Positions 1 to 7,224 of a DNA stretch of 40,212 nucleotides are shown here, in pieces (the stretch's first letter is position 1; each line of letters begins with the position of its first letter). A program made the position numbers and the translations under genes. A model generated the notes under the pieces. The model was not told the DNA's origin. It did no database searches and was given only the letters and a program-made list of their open reading frames with translations. Origin of the DNA: an uncultured delta proteobacterium. Its GTDB lineage: Bacteria > Myxococcota_A > Polyangia > Polyangiales > Polyangiaceae. The stretch is taken from contig CAIVJW010000266.1 in the NCBI GenBank assembly GCA_903906315.1, forward strand, positions 1-40,212, read 5' to 3'.

Positions 1-1
1 C

Positions 2-118
2 GGCGCGGGAGGCGCGGGCGCCACGGGCGGGGCAGGGGGCTCGGGTGGCACGATCGGCGCAGGGGGCATGGCCGGCGCTGGCGGCACCGGCGGCGCTGGC
101 GGCTTCATCTTCCCGTAG
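2..118 (+). CDS. C-terminal end of a glycine-rich protein (partial, cut by window start)
   Basis: The frame ending at the TAG at 116-118 encodes a run made almost wholly of Gly, Ala, Ser and Thr, ending in Gly-Phe-Ile-Phe-Pro. Only the C-terminal tail is visible, so the fold cannot be judged. The stop lies 14 bp before the flgH start on the same strand, so the gene is probably co-transcribed with the flagellar genes. In many flagellar operons flgA (P-ring chaperone) or flgG comes before flgH, but a glycine-rich tail is not typical of either, so no function is assigned. The repetitive GGCGGC-type sequence could also be non-coding low complexity, but the in-frame stop placed just before flgH favours a gene. 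Confidence 0.55.
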   Translation, partial: GAGGAGATGGAGGSGGTIGAGGMAGAGGTGGAGGFIFP

Positions 119-132
119 GCAAGGAGGGCACG

Positions 133-852
133 ATGCGAGGCGAGGCTTTCCCGAGGACGACCCGACGCGCGACGATCGCGGTCGTGGCGACGCTCGCCTT
201 CTGCGCGGCCTGCGGGCCCGCGCACGTCGCGCCCTTCACGCCGCGCGAGCGCGCCTACAAGCCCGGCGCGTACGCGCAGACCGGCGCCAAGTCCGCCGCG
301 GGCTCCCTCTTCAGCGACGTGCTCGGCGGCTACCTCGAGGACACGCGCGCGGTGCGCGTCGGCGACTCGGTCGTCATCCGCATCGACGAGAGCGCGGACG
401 CGCAGGGTAACGCCAGTACCGCGCTCAAGCGCGACAACACCGCGTCGACGGGCGTGGAGAACCTGCTCGGCCTGATGCCCGCCCTCAAGGAGGCGCACCC
501 GAACATCGACCCGGCGAAGCTCCTCGCGTTCGCGTCGTCGTCCGCCTTCAGCGGCGAGGGCGCGACCTCGCGCAAGGGCCAGCTCACGGGCAGCATCGCC
601 GTGCGCGTCGCGCGCATGATGCCGAACGGCGACCTCTTCCTCGAGGGCACCAAGGTGATCCTCATCAACCACGAGGAGTACCACCTCTACGTCTCGGGCC
701 TCGTGCGTCCGGCCGACATCCAGCAGGACAACTCGATCGCGTCCTCGCTCATCGCCGACGCCCAGATCGAGTTCACCGGCCGCGGCGACGTGGCGGACCA
801 GACGCGCAAGGGCTGGCTGAGCCGGCTGATCGACACGGTGAACCCGCTATGA
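133..852 (+). CDS. flgH: Flagellar L-ring lipoprotein FlgH
   Basis: FlgH forms the outer-membrane L-ring through which the flagellar rod passes. The 239-residue product starts with a basic stretch and a hydrophobic segment, then a lipobox-like Phe-Cys-Ala-Ala-Cys, with the lipidated Cys at about residue 27. The conserved FlgH features follow: a segment around residues 57-90 containing GSLFSD and VRVGDSVVIRIDE, then a C-terminal block (about 155-225) with LFLEGTKVI, a VSGLVRPADI motif and IADAQIEFTGRG. Length agrees with the family (about 220-240 aa). The stop overlaps the flgI start by 4 nt (ATGA), so translation is coupled. The ATG at 133 is preferred because it places the signal peptide at the N-terminus. 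Confidence 0.95.
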   Translation: MRGEAFPRTTRRATIAVVATLAFCAACGPAHVAPFTPRERAYKPGAYAQTGAKSAAGSLFSDVLGGYLEDTRAVRVGDSVVIRIDESADAQGNASTALKRDNTASTGVENLLGLMPALKEAHPNIDPAKLLAFASSSAFSGEGATSRKGQLTGSIAVRVARMMPNGDLFLEGTKVILINHEEYHLYVSGLVRPADIQQDNSIASSLIADAQIEFTGRGDVADQTRKGWLSRLIDTVNPL

Positions 853-1961
853 CCCTCCGCAAAGCCGCCCTCGTGCTCCTCGCGCTGCTGGCCTGCGCGC
901 TCGCGCCGCGCGACGCCCGTGCGGAGAAGATCCGCGATCTCTGCGAGATCGGCGGCGCCCGCGACAACCAGCTCCTCGGCTACGGCATCGTCACCGGCCT
1001 GAACGGCACGGGCGACGACATCACCGCCCCCATCGCCGCCCAGTCGCTCCTCTCGCTGCTGCGTCGCCTCGGCGTGCGCGTCGACAACCAGCAGCTCCGC
1101 CTGCGCAACGTCGCCGCGGTGCTCGTCACGTCCACGATCCCGCCGTTCGCCAAGACGGGCACCAAGCTCGACGTCACGGTCGCGTCCGTCGGCAACTCGA
1201 AGTCCCTCCAGGGCGGCGTGCTCGTGCAGACCCTGATGAAGGGCGCCGACCAGAAGACCTACGCCGTCGCGCAGGGCTCGATCCTGACCGGGGGCTTCAA
1301 GGCCGGCGGCTCGAGCGGCAGCTCCGTTCAGTCCGGCTCGACGACCACCGCGCGCATCCCCGAGGGCGCGATCGTCGAGCGCGAGATCCCGCAGGCCTTC
1401 GTGAACGACGGCGCTGTCCGCCTGGCCCTGCGCTCGCCGAGCTTCACGCTCGCGGCGCGCATGGCCGACGCGATCGACAAGGCGCTCGGGGCCGGCACCG
1501 CGCACGCGATCGACGGCGGGTCGGTCGTCGTGAAGGTCCCCGCCAAGTTCGACAAGAACACGGTCGAGCTGGTGGCGGCCCTCGAGGACGTCGAGGTCGG
1601 TACGGTCCGGAAGGCCCGCGTCGTGGTGAGCGAGCGCACGCAGACCATCGTCGCGGGCGGCGACGTGCGCCTCTCGCCCGCCGTCGTGGTGCACGGCGGC
1701 CTGACCATCGTCGTGAAGGAGGCGCCCATCGTCGTCCAGCCGAACGCGCCGCTCACGAACGGTCAGACGGCGGTCGTCCCGCGCACGCAGATCGAGGCGA
1801 ACGAAGGCGACAAGACCGTCCGCTACATGCAACCGTCGGCCACGCTCGCCGACGTCGCGTCCGCGCTCGGCTCGCTCGGCCTGTCGCCGCGCGAGCTCGC
1901 GAGCGTCCTCCAGGCGCTGCGCGCGGCCGGCGCTCTCGAGGCCGAGGTGGTGGTCCAGTGA
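849..1961 (+). CDS. flgI: Flagellar P-ring protein FlgI
   Basis: FlgI is the periplasmic P-ring subunit that works with the L-ring as a bushing for the rod. The 370-aa product has a Sec signal peptide (hydrophobic residues about 7-25, with a likely cleavage near Ala-Arg-Ala) and then the family's signature N-terminal block, with IGGARDNQLLGYGIVTGLNG at about residues 37-56. It continues with the conserved ALEDVEV, VVVSERTQTIVAGGDVR and LADVASALGSLGLSPRE segments near the C-terminus. Length is normal for FlgI. It is coupled at both ends: 4-nt overlaps with flgH (ATGA) and with flgJ (GTGA). Confidence 0.97.
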   Translation: MTLRKAALVLLALLACALAPRDARAEKIRDLCEIGGARDNQLLGYGIVTGLNGTGDDITAPIAAQSLLSLLRRLGVRVDNQQLRLRNVAAVLVTSTIPPFAKTGTKLDVTVASVGNSKSLQGGVLVQTLMKGADQKTYAVAQGSILTGGFKAGGSSGSSVQSGSTTTARIPEGAIVEREIPQAFVNDGAVRLALRSPSFTLAARMADAIDKALGAGTAHAIDGGSVVVKVPAKFDKNTVELVAALEDVEVGTVRKARVVVSERTQTIVAGGDVRLSPAVVVHGGLTIVVKEAPIVVQPNAPLTNGQTAVVPRTQIEANEGDKTVRYMQPSATLADVASALGSLGLSPRELASVLQALRAAGALEAEVVVQ

Positions 1962-2314
1962 AGATCGACGCCCTCACGTCCGCCGTTCCGTCCGTCGCGG
2001 CCGAGAAGCCTGCGGGTGCGCGCCCGGCCCACCCTTCGGACCCTCGCCTGGCGAAAGCCGCTCAAGATCTCGAAGGAATCTTCGTTAGACAACTGGTTGC
2101 CGCCGCCAAGCTCGGCGGCAAGTCCGCCGAAAGCGGCTACGGCGCCATGGCCGCCGACGCGCTGGCCACCGGCATTCAGGCTGGCGGAGGCCTGGGTCTT
2201 GCTAGACGTATCGAGGATGCGCTTTCGGGCAGCCTTCGTCCGGTGGCACCCGGGGTGCCTGTACCCACCGCCGCCGCCGGTACTCCATCCTCACCGACGG
2301 GGGGGCTTCGTTGA
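1958..2314 (+). CDS. flgJ: FlgJ-type rod-binding protein (rod-binding domain only)
   Basis: This 118-aa product matches the N-terminal rod-binding half of FlgJ, which caps the growing rod in the periplasm. The core is visible at about residues 34-90: KAAQDLEGIFVRQLV, then a Gly-rich YGAMAADALATGIQ segment and GLARRIEDAL. The peptidoglycan hydrolase half found in enterobacterial FlgJ is missing; a glucosaminidase is encoded separately at 5458-6189. The start is GTG at 1958, overlapping the flgI stop by 4 nt. The tail is short, and rich in Pro, Ala and Thr. The single-domain form is common outside the gamma-proteobacteria. Confidence 0.88.
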   Translation: MKIDALTSAVPSVAAEKPAGARPAHPSDPRLAKAAQDLEGIFVRQLVAAAKLGGKSAESGYGAMAADALATGIQAGGGLGLARRIEDALSGSLRPVAPGVPVPTAAAGTPSSPTGGLR

Positions 2315-2387
2315 TCCTCGCACGACCGCCTAAAGCCCGGTCGTCGTGGTCCGTCCCAACGAACGGGGACGAACGGAGAACGGTGCC

Positions 2388-2672
2388 ATGAGGATTCCGA
2401 ACGACGCTCAGGGACGCCAAGTAGCGCTCGAGCCGCGCGTGGGCGTCACGGACAAGGTCCGCGACACCCAGGCAGCGGTCGCCGCGCAGCCGGCCCAGGA
2501 CGCAAACGTCCGGGTCACCATCTCGGCGAGGGCGAAGGCGCTCGCCAGTACCGCGCCGAACGACGAGATCGATCAGGCGAAGGTCGAGCGGTTGCGCGAC
2601 GACATCGCCAACGGTCGCTTCACGGTCGAGCCTCACCGGCTCGCGCAGTCCATCTTGGATAAAGAGGGGTGA
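2388..2672 (+). CDS. flgM: Negative regulator of flagellin synthesis FlgM (anti-sigma-28)
   Basis: FlgM binds the flagellar sigma factor FliA and is exported once the hook is complete, which releases late-gene transcription. The 94-aa product has the typical disordered N-terminal half, and a C-terminal sigma-binding half with VTISARAKAL, then KVERLRDDIANGRFTVEP and RLAQSILD (about residues 63-92). The ATG at 2388 is chosen over an in-frame GTG at 2346 because GGAG sits 9 nt upstream and length fits the family. It is preceded by a 73-bp gap after flgJ and followed directly by flgN. Its presence implies a sigma-28 factor elsewhere in this genome. Confidence 0.85.
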   Translation: MRIPNDAQGRQVALEPRVGVTDKVRDTQAAVAAQPAQDANVRVTISARAKALASTAPNDEIDQAKVERLRDDIANGRFTVEPHRLAQSILDKEG

Positions 2673-2677
2673 GACCC

Positions 2678-3028
2678 ATGGCGACGATCGACGGCGCGCT
2701 CACGAGGCTCGAGACCCTGCTCCTGGAGGAGCGGGAGGCGATCTCGGGGCTCGACGCCGATCGTGTCGCGCGAATCTCCGCGGAGAAAGAGGCATTGTTC
2801 TCGATGCTGGAGGCCGCCACCGAGGTCGAGCGGCGCGCGTTCGCGCCCCGGCTCCATGGGCTCGCCCCGGCGCTTCGTCACAACGGGGTACTGCTCGCGC
2901 ACGCGCGGGACTGTCTGCGTGACGCGCTCGCCGCGATGGCCGGCGAGATGCCGTCCCTCGCGCGGCCGCGCGGCAACGCGCCGACCATCCCCGCTCCCCG
3001 TAGACCCCGCTTGTCCGTGACAGGGTAG
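2678..3028 (+). CDS. flgN: Flagellar export chaperone FlgN
   Basis: FlgN is the cytoplasmic chaperone that delivers the hook-filament junction proteins FlgK and FlgL to the export gate. The product (116 aa from the ATG at 2678) is a low-complexity helical protein with heptad-like spacing (LTRLETLLLEEREAISGLDA, then KEALFSMLEAATEVE), as in the FlgN fold. Sequence identity in this family is low, so the call rests mainly on its position between flgM and flgK, together with size and helical character. An in-frame GTG at 2669 overlapping the flgM stop is an alternative start. The stop lies 2 nt before the flgK ATG. Confidence 0.8.
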   Translation: MATIDGALTRLETLLLEEREAISGLDADRVARISAEKEALFSMLEAATEVERRAFAPRLHGLAPALRHNGVLLAHARDCLRDALAAMAGEMPSLARPRGNAPTIPAPRRPRLSVTG

Positions 3029-3030
3029 CC

Positions 3031-4401
3031 ATGCTGTCCTTGAATGGGCTCCTCGGGGTAGCTGGCGAGGCCATGGCCGCGCAGAGCGCGGGAGTTTCCG
3101 TCGCCGGTCAGAACGTGGCCAACGTCAACACCCCGGGCTACGTGCGGCGCAGCGCTCTCCTCGAGACTCGCAGGGACAACGGCGGCGTCAATCTGGTCGG
3201 CATCACCCGCGCGTTCGATCGGTTCGCCACGGGGCGGGTGGTCGGCGAGACGGCTCAGCAAGGCGCCGCCGACGCGCGTTCGTCCTCGCTCGCGACGGTC
3301 GAGTCGGCGCTTGCCCCCTCGGGGTCGCCGACCATTGGTGATCGCATCCAGTCACTCTTCGACTCGTTCACCAAGCTGGCGCAGAGCCCGTCGGATGGCG
3401 CCGCTCGCAAGCAGGTGCTTTCCGCCGCTGGGGACGTGGTCAATGGCATCAACGGCGCGGCGACGACCCTCGTCACCCAGCGCGCCGAGCTCCTTCAGCA
3501 GGCCCAGTCGACCGCCGTCGAGGTCAACCAGCGCCTCACGCGCATCGCCGATCTCAACACCAAGATCGCCGACGCCGGCGCCTTCGGCGAAGGCGCGCCG
3601 AGCCTGCGGGACGAGCGCGACCAGCTCGTGCGCGAGGTCGGCGAGCGCATCGGCGCGAAGGCCATCGAGGATCCGATGGGCCGCGTGACGCTGATGTCGT
3701 CGGGGACGACCCTCGTCGAGGCGGATCGGGCCTCGCAACTATCTGTTTCGACGTCGAAGGACGGCAATCTGAAGGTGGAGGTCCATCGCCCCGGCGGGGC
3801 GGTCGTCGACGTCACTTCGAATGTCGACTCGGGCCGGATCGGGGGCTTGCGGGAGGTCCGGGACAAGGACATCCCCGATCTGCAGGGGCGGCTCGACCAG
3901 CTCGCCTTCGACCTGGCCGGCAGCGTCAACGCGGTCCACGAGCAGGGCTTCGGCCTCGATGGGCAGAACGGGCGTCCGCTTTTCGCGGCGCCGGCGCAGA
4001 AGGACGGCGCGGCCTATAACCTGGCCATCGACGCGTCCGTGGCCGGCAACCCGAACGCGCTCGCGACCGCGAAGGCCGCGGGCGACCTGCCCGGCGGCAA
4101 CGACGTCGCGCTGGAGATCGCGGGGCTCGCCGGCAAGCCCCTCGGCTTGGCGTCGAACCCTGCCGCCGCGTGGGGCGATATCACGGGGACGCTCGGCACG
4201 AAGAAGTCCTCGGCCGACGCCGAGCTCGCGCTCCGCAGAGACACCGTGGCGCAGGCCGAGACGCTGCGCGAGAGCGCGAGCGGGGTGTCAATCGACGAGG
4301 AGATGGTCAATCTCTCGAAGTTCCAGCGGGCATTCCAGGCGTCGGTGCGCGTGCTGCAGACGGCGGACGAGCTGCTCGCCGGGCTGCTGCGGGGAGCGTA
4401 G
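3031..4401 (+). CDS. flgK: Flagellar hook-filament junction protein FlgK (HAP1)
   Basis: FlgK is the first junction protein between hook and filament. The 456-aa product has the conserved N-terminal rod-family helix (about residues 2-40) with GVSVAGQNVANVNTPGYVRR, a coiled region around residues 140-200, and the C-terminal block (about 420-455) with SIDEEMVNLSKFQRAFQAS and a terminal ADELLAGLL helix. It is at the short end for the family, implying a reduced variable domain. Start and stop are each separated from the neighbouring flgN and flgL genes by only 2 nt, with the same TAG-CC-ATG junction at both ends. Confidence 0.96.
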   Translation: MLSLNGLLGVAGEAMAAQSAGVSVAGQNVANVNTPGYVRRSALLETRRDNGGVNLVGITRAFDRFATGRVVGETAQQGAADARSSSLATVESALAPSGSPTIGDRIQSLFDSFTKLAQSPSDGAARKQVLSAAGDVVNGINGAATTLVTQRAELLQQAQSTAVEVNQRLTRIADLNTKIADAGAFGEGAPSLRDERDQLVREVGERIGAKAIEDPMGRVTLMSSGTTLVEADRASQLSVSTSKDGNLKVEVHRPGGAVVDVTSNVDSGRIGGLREVRDKDIPDLQGRLDQLAFDLAGSVNAVHEQGFGLDGQNGRPLFAAPAQKDGAAYNLAIDASVAGNPNALATAKAAGDLPGGNDVALEIAGLAGKPLGLASNPAAAWGDITGTLGTKKSSADAELALRRDTVAQAETLRESASGVSIDEEMVNLSKFQRAFQASVRVLQTADELLAGLLRGA

Positions 4402-4403
4402 CC

Positions 4404-5285
4404 ATGCGAGTCACGGATAACATGCGATTCCAGGAGGCCACGGCGAACACGTCGCAGGCGGCCGAGCGCGTGTACATGGCAGAGAAGCGCGCGGCCACCT
4501 TGAACCGCGTCGCCAAGCCTTCCGACGACCCCGCGGCCTACGTGTCGATCGCCGCCAAGGACGCGACGCTGTCCCGCCTCGAGGGGCGCAAGGAGACGCT
4601 GTCGCGCGCGCAAGGGGATCTCGAGCTCGCCGAGTCCACGCTCGCGACGGTCGGCGATCTCGTGGCCAAGGCGCGCGAGATCGCCGTCGACATGGCGAGC
4701 GGCGACAAGACCCCGTCGGACCGGGCCGTCGCCGCCAAGCAGGTGACGCAGCTGCGCCAGTCGCTCGTCGCCCTCGCGAACGCCAAAGGGGCGCGCGGTT
4801 ACCTGTTTAGCGGGACGAAGACTGACACGCCGGCGATCGACGAGGTCACGGGCACGTTCCTCGGCAACGATGGCCTGACGAACGTCGAGGTCGCCGACGG
4901 CGTGCTCGCGGCCGCCAACGCGAACGGTGCCACGGCGTTCACGGCGGCCGGCGGCACGGACGTCGTCGCCGAGCTCGACAACTTCGCGAAGGCGCTCGCG
5001 GCGAACGACGTGACCGGGATCCAGACCTCGATCGACACGATGTCCGCGAGCCACGCGCAGGTCGTTTCGGCGCGAGCGGACGTCGGCCTGTCGGCCGATC
5101 GGCTGCGCTCCGCGGCCGACGTGACGACCTCCGCGCTCGGCATCGTGATGTCGTCGCGGGCCTCGATCGCGCAGATCGATCCGACCGTGGCGTATTCGGC
5201 CCTCGCGAACGCGACCGCTATCTTCGATCGCGATCTCGCCATCACGAAGCAGATCCTCTCGATGGCTGCGTCCAACGCCGCCTGA
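4404..5285 (+). CDS. flgL: Flagellar hook-filament junction protein FlgL (HAP3)
   Basis: FlgL is the second junction protein and resembles a shortened flagellin. The 293-aa product starts MRVTDNMRF and has flagellin-type helices: LNRVAKPSDDPAAYVSIAAK (about 34-53), a block ending ARGYLFSGTKTDTPA (about 130-145), and a C-terminal helix with SALANATAIFDRDLAITKQI. The ATG at 4404 lies 2 nt after the flgK stop and is the standard FlgL start. A longer upstream in-frame extension would overlap flgK and is rejected. No csrA or fliW gene follows it, unlike in many other bacteria. Confidence 0.93.
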   Translation: MRVTDNMRFQEATANTSQAAERVYMAEKRAATLNRVAKPSDDPAAYVSIAAKDATLSRLEGRKETLSRAQGDLELAESTLATVGDLVAKAREIAVDMASGDKTPSDRAVAAKQVTQLRQSLVALANAKGARGYLFSGTKTDTPAIDEVTGTFLGNDGLTNVEVADGVLAAANANGATAFTAAGGTDVVAELDNFAKALAANDVTGIQTSIDTMSASHAQVVSARADVGLSADRLRSAADVTTSALGIVMSSRASIAQIDPTVAYSALANATAIFDRDLAITKQILSMAASNAA

Positions 5286-5415
5286 AGAGGTGGCCGTACG
5301 CGCGTCGCGGGCGTCGCGGCGCGAGGGACGTCGGCCCGGGAATACCGCGGCATCTCGCGAACGGCGGCCCACGCGAAGGCGTGCGCATTCGGTTCGCTGC
5401 CCGCCTCTTGCGGCT

Positions 5416-5431
5416 CGGCTCGATGCTTGCT
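5416..5431 (+). promoter_or_regulatory. Candidate sigma-54 (-24/-12) promoter for the glucosaminidase gene
   Basis: The 16-mer CGGCTCGATGCTTGCT has GG (5417-5418) and GC (5429-5430) separated by exactly 10 nt. It has a full TTGCT at -12 and a partial match (GGC-CG) at -24. The predicted transcript start is near 5442, just before a GGAGG (5444-5448) and the GTG start at 5458. The geometry is right, but this is a visual motif match only. Confidence 0.4.
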
Positions 5432-5457
5432 CCGGGGAATCCCGGAGGCTCGACCCC

Positions 5458-6189
5458 GTGTCCATCCAGCCCCTGTCGAACGTAACGATGGCCGCCGCGG
5501 CCGCTGCTCGCGCCACCCGCGCGCCCGCGACCCGCGAGGTCGCAGCCCGGCGCACGCCGCTCTCGGTCGGCCAGATCCGGTCCGCGCTCGCGACCGCCCA
5601 CCTCGAGGCGACCGGGCGGCCCGCTTCTGCCGCGACCCTCGACGTGCTCACCGCCCAGGTCTCGCACGAGACGGCGCGCGGTGACCGCATGTTCAATTAC
5701 AACTTCGGCGGCATCAAAGGCGCGGGCCCGAGCGGCGCGACCGCGCGGTACACGACCCACGAGCGCACCGCTGAGGGCGGCGACATCAAGATCGTCGACG
5801 GCTTCCGTGCGTACGCGACGCCGGCCGAGGGGGCCTCCGACTACCTGGCGTTGCTGAAGCGGCGCTTCGGCGGCGCCATGGCGGCCGCGGAGCACGGCGA
5901 CGTGCAGGGCTTCGCGACGGCGCTCAAGGAGCGCGGATACTACACCGCGCCGGTGGCCGACTACGCCAACGCGCTCCGCGGCCTCGCCCGTGAAAGCCGG
6001 TCCCCCGGCGTCGCGGTTGCGCCTGCGCCCGCGCTTCGCGCGGTCGAGCTCTCGCCGTCGCAGATCTCCATGGGCCCCGCGGGCGCCCCAGAGCTCCCCA
6101 CGACCCTCGAGATCGTGCGGGTCCTCGACGCCGTCGCGGCCATGTCCGCGCGCATTGGAGCCCCTGACGAAGAAGGAAATGCTCGGTAG
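5458..6189 (+). CDS. Glucosaminidase-domain protein, probable flagellar peptidoglycan hydrolase
   Basis: The product (243 aa from GTG 5458) carries a GH73-like fold. VSHETARGDRMFNYNFGGIK at about residues 67-86 corresponds to the family's LESGxG...NNLFGIK block, the Glu of SHETA being the likely catalytic acid. It is followed by FRAYATPAEGASDYLALLKR and a YYTAPVADYANALRGL tail. In enterobacteria this activity is the C-terminal half of FlgJ, which opens the wall for the rod; here it would supply that role as a separate protein. No signal peptide is evident, so it may be exported by the flagellar apparatus (inference). The GTG is chosen because GGAGG sits 9 nt upstream; an in-frame GTG at 5290 would add 56 atypical Arg-rich residues. 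Confidence 0.82.
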   Translation: MSIQPLSNVTMAAAAAARATRAPATREVAARRTPLSVGQIRSALATAHLEATGRPASAATLDVLTAQVSHETARGDRMFNYNFGGIKGAGPSGATARYTTHERTAEGGDIKIVDGFRAYATPAEGASDYLALLKRRFGGAMAAAEHGDVQGFATALKERGYYTAPVADYANALRGLARESRSPGVAVAPAPALRAVELSPSQISMGPAGAPELPTTLEIVRVLDAVAAMSARIGAPDEEGNAR

Positions 6190-6296
6190 GCTCAAGCAGT
6201 TCCGGTGCGGTCCGTCCCAGAGAACAACAAGGCAAACACCGCGCGGCAAGATGAGCGCGGTCGACCGACGCCCCAATCTCTCGGAAGGAGCACACC

Positions 6297-7127
6297 ATGG
6301 CACTCGTCCTGCAGACCAACGTCGCCTCTCTCGAAGCGCAGAAGAACCTCTCCTCGACGCAGCACTCGCTGCAGACCAACTTCCAGCGCCTCTCGAGCGG
6401 CTACCGGATCAACTCGGCCGCGGACGACGCCTCCGGCCTCGCGATCAGCGAGAGCCTCCGGTCGCAGGTCGGTTCGTTCACCGTCGCCGAGCGCAACGCG
6501 AACAACGCGATCAGCATGGCGCAGACGGCGGAAGGTTCGCTCGGTCAGATCGCCTCCACGCTCGGCCGCATGCGCGAGCTGGCCGTCCAGGGCGCCAACG
6601 GCGATCTCGGCTCGACCGACCGCGACTTCCTCCAGACGGAGTTCACCGCGCTGAGCTCGGAAATCGACCGCATCGCCGGCTCGAGCAAGTATAACGGCAA
6701 GGACCTGCTCGGCGGCGCGGCGACCTCGATCGACTTCCAGGTCGGCATCAACAACTCGTCGGCCGACAAGATCGCCGTGAGCTTCGGCGGCGTCTCGCTG
6801 GCCGACCTCAAGCTCGACACGACCGCGGTCTCCGGCTCCGACGCGACGAACTCCCTCGCGGCCATCGACTCGGTCGACGCGGCGCAGACGACGCTGTCGA
6901 CGATGCGCGCCGGCTACGGCGCCGCGATGAACCGCCTGCAGACGACCGTGTCGAACATCCAGACGTTCCGCTCGAACCTGTCGGCCGCCAACAGCCGCAT
7001 CCGCGACGCGGACGTCGCGGAGGAGGCCGCCCAGATGTCGCGGAACCAGGTGCTCCAGCAGGCCGGCGCCGCCGTCCTCGCCCAGGCGAACCAGTCCCCG
7101 CAGGTCGCCCTCAAGCTCCTCGGCTGA
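6297..7127 (+). CDS. fliC: Flagellin FliC
   Basis: This is the filament subunit. The 276-aa product has both conserved terminal regions: the N-terminal D0/D1 with LSSGYRINSAADDASGLAIS (about residues 32-51), AERNANNAISMAQTAEGSL and LGRMRELAVQ (about 89-98), and the C-terminal D1/D0 with RIRDADVAEEAAQMSRNQVL and a final NQSPQVALKLLG. The middle is very short, so the outer D2/D3 domains seen in enterobacterial flagellins are essentially missing. A strong Shine-Dalgarno (GGAAGGAG, about 6282-6289) precedes the ATG. The 107-bp leader shows no convincing sigma-28 motif; two weak GG-N10-GC spacings (6231-6244 and 6245-6258) are not persuasive. Confidence 0.98.
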   Translation: MALVLQTNVASLEAQKNLSSTQHSLQTNFQRLSSGYRINSAADDASGLAISESLRSQVGSFTVAERNANNAISMAQTAEGSLGQIASTLGRMRELAVQGANGDLGSTDRDFLQTEFTALSSEIDRIAGSSKYNGKDLLGGAATSIDFQVGINNSSADKIAVSFGGVSLADLKLDTTAVSGSDATNSLAAIDSVDAAQTTLSTMRAGYGAAMNRLQTTVSNIQTFRSNLSAANSRIRDADVAEEAAQMSRNQVLQQAGAAVLAQANQSPQVALKLLG

Positions 7128-7135
7128 TCCTCGCG

Positions 7136-7182
7136 GGCCGCGCGCCGCCGCACTCGCTGCGGACGGCGCGCTGGCCATTTCT
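7136..7182 (+). terminator. Hairpin terminator after fliC
   Basis: A long imperfect stem begins GGCCGCGCGCCG (7136-7147) and closes with CGGCGCGC and a GGCC ending at 7176. The apical part is CGCA-CTCGC-TGCG, and a short ATTTCT follows. The T-tract is weak, but the stem is long and GC-rich and lies 9 nt after the fliC stop. It probably makes fliC the last gene of its transcript or lowers read-through into fliD. Confidence 0.55.
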
Positions 7183-7224
7183 GGGTGTGCTTCCGATTCC
7201 GCCCTGCTATCCCCGGAGTGAGCC

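Noticed and set aside
6231-6258. Sigma-54 promoter for fliC
   Set aside because: Two GG-N10-GC spacings exist, but neither has a TTGC-like -12 element; in GC-rich DNA this is expected by chance.
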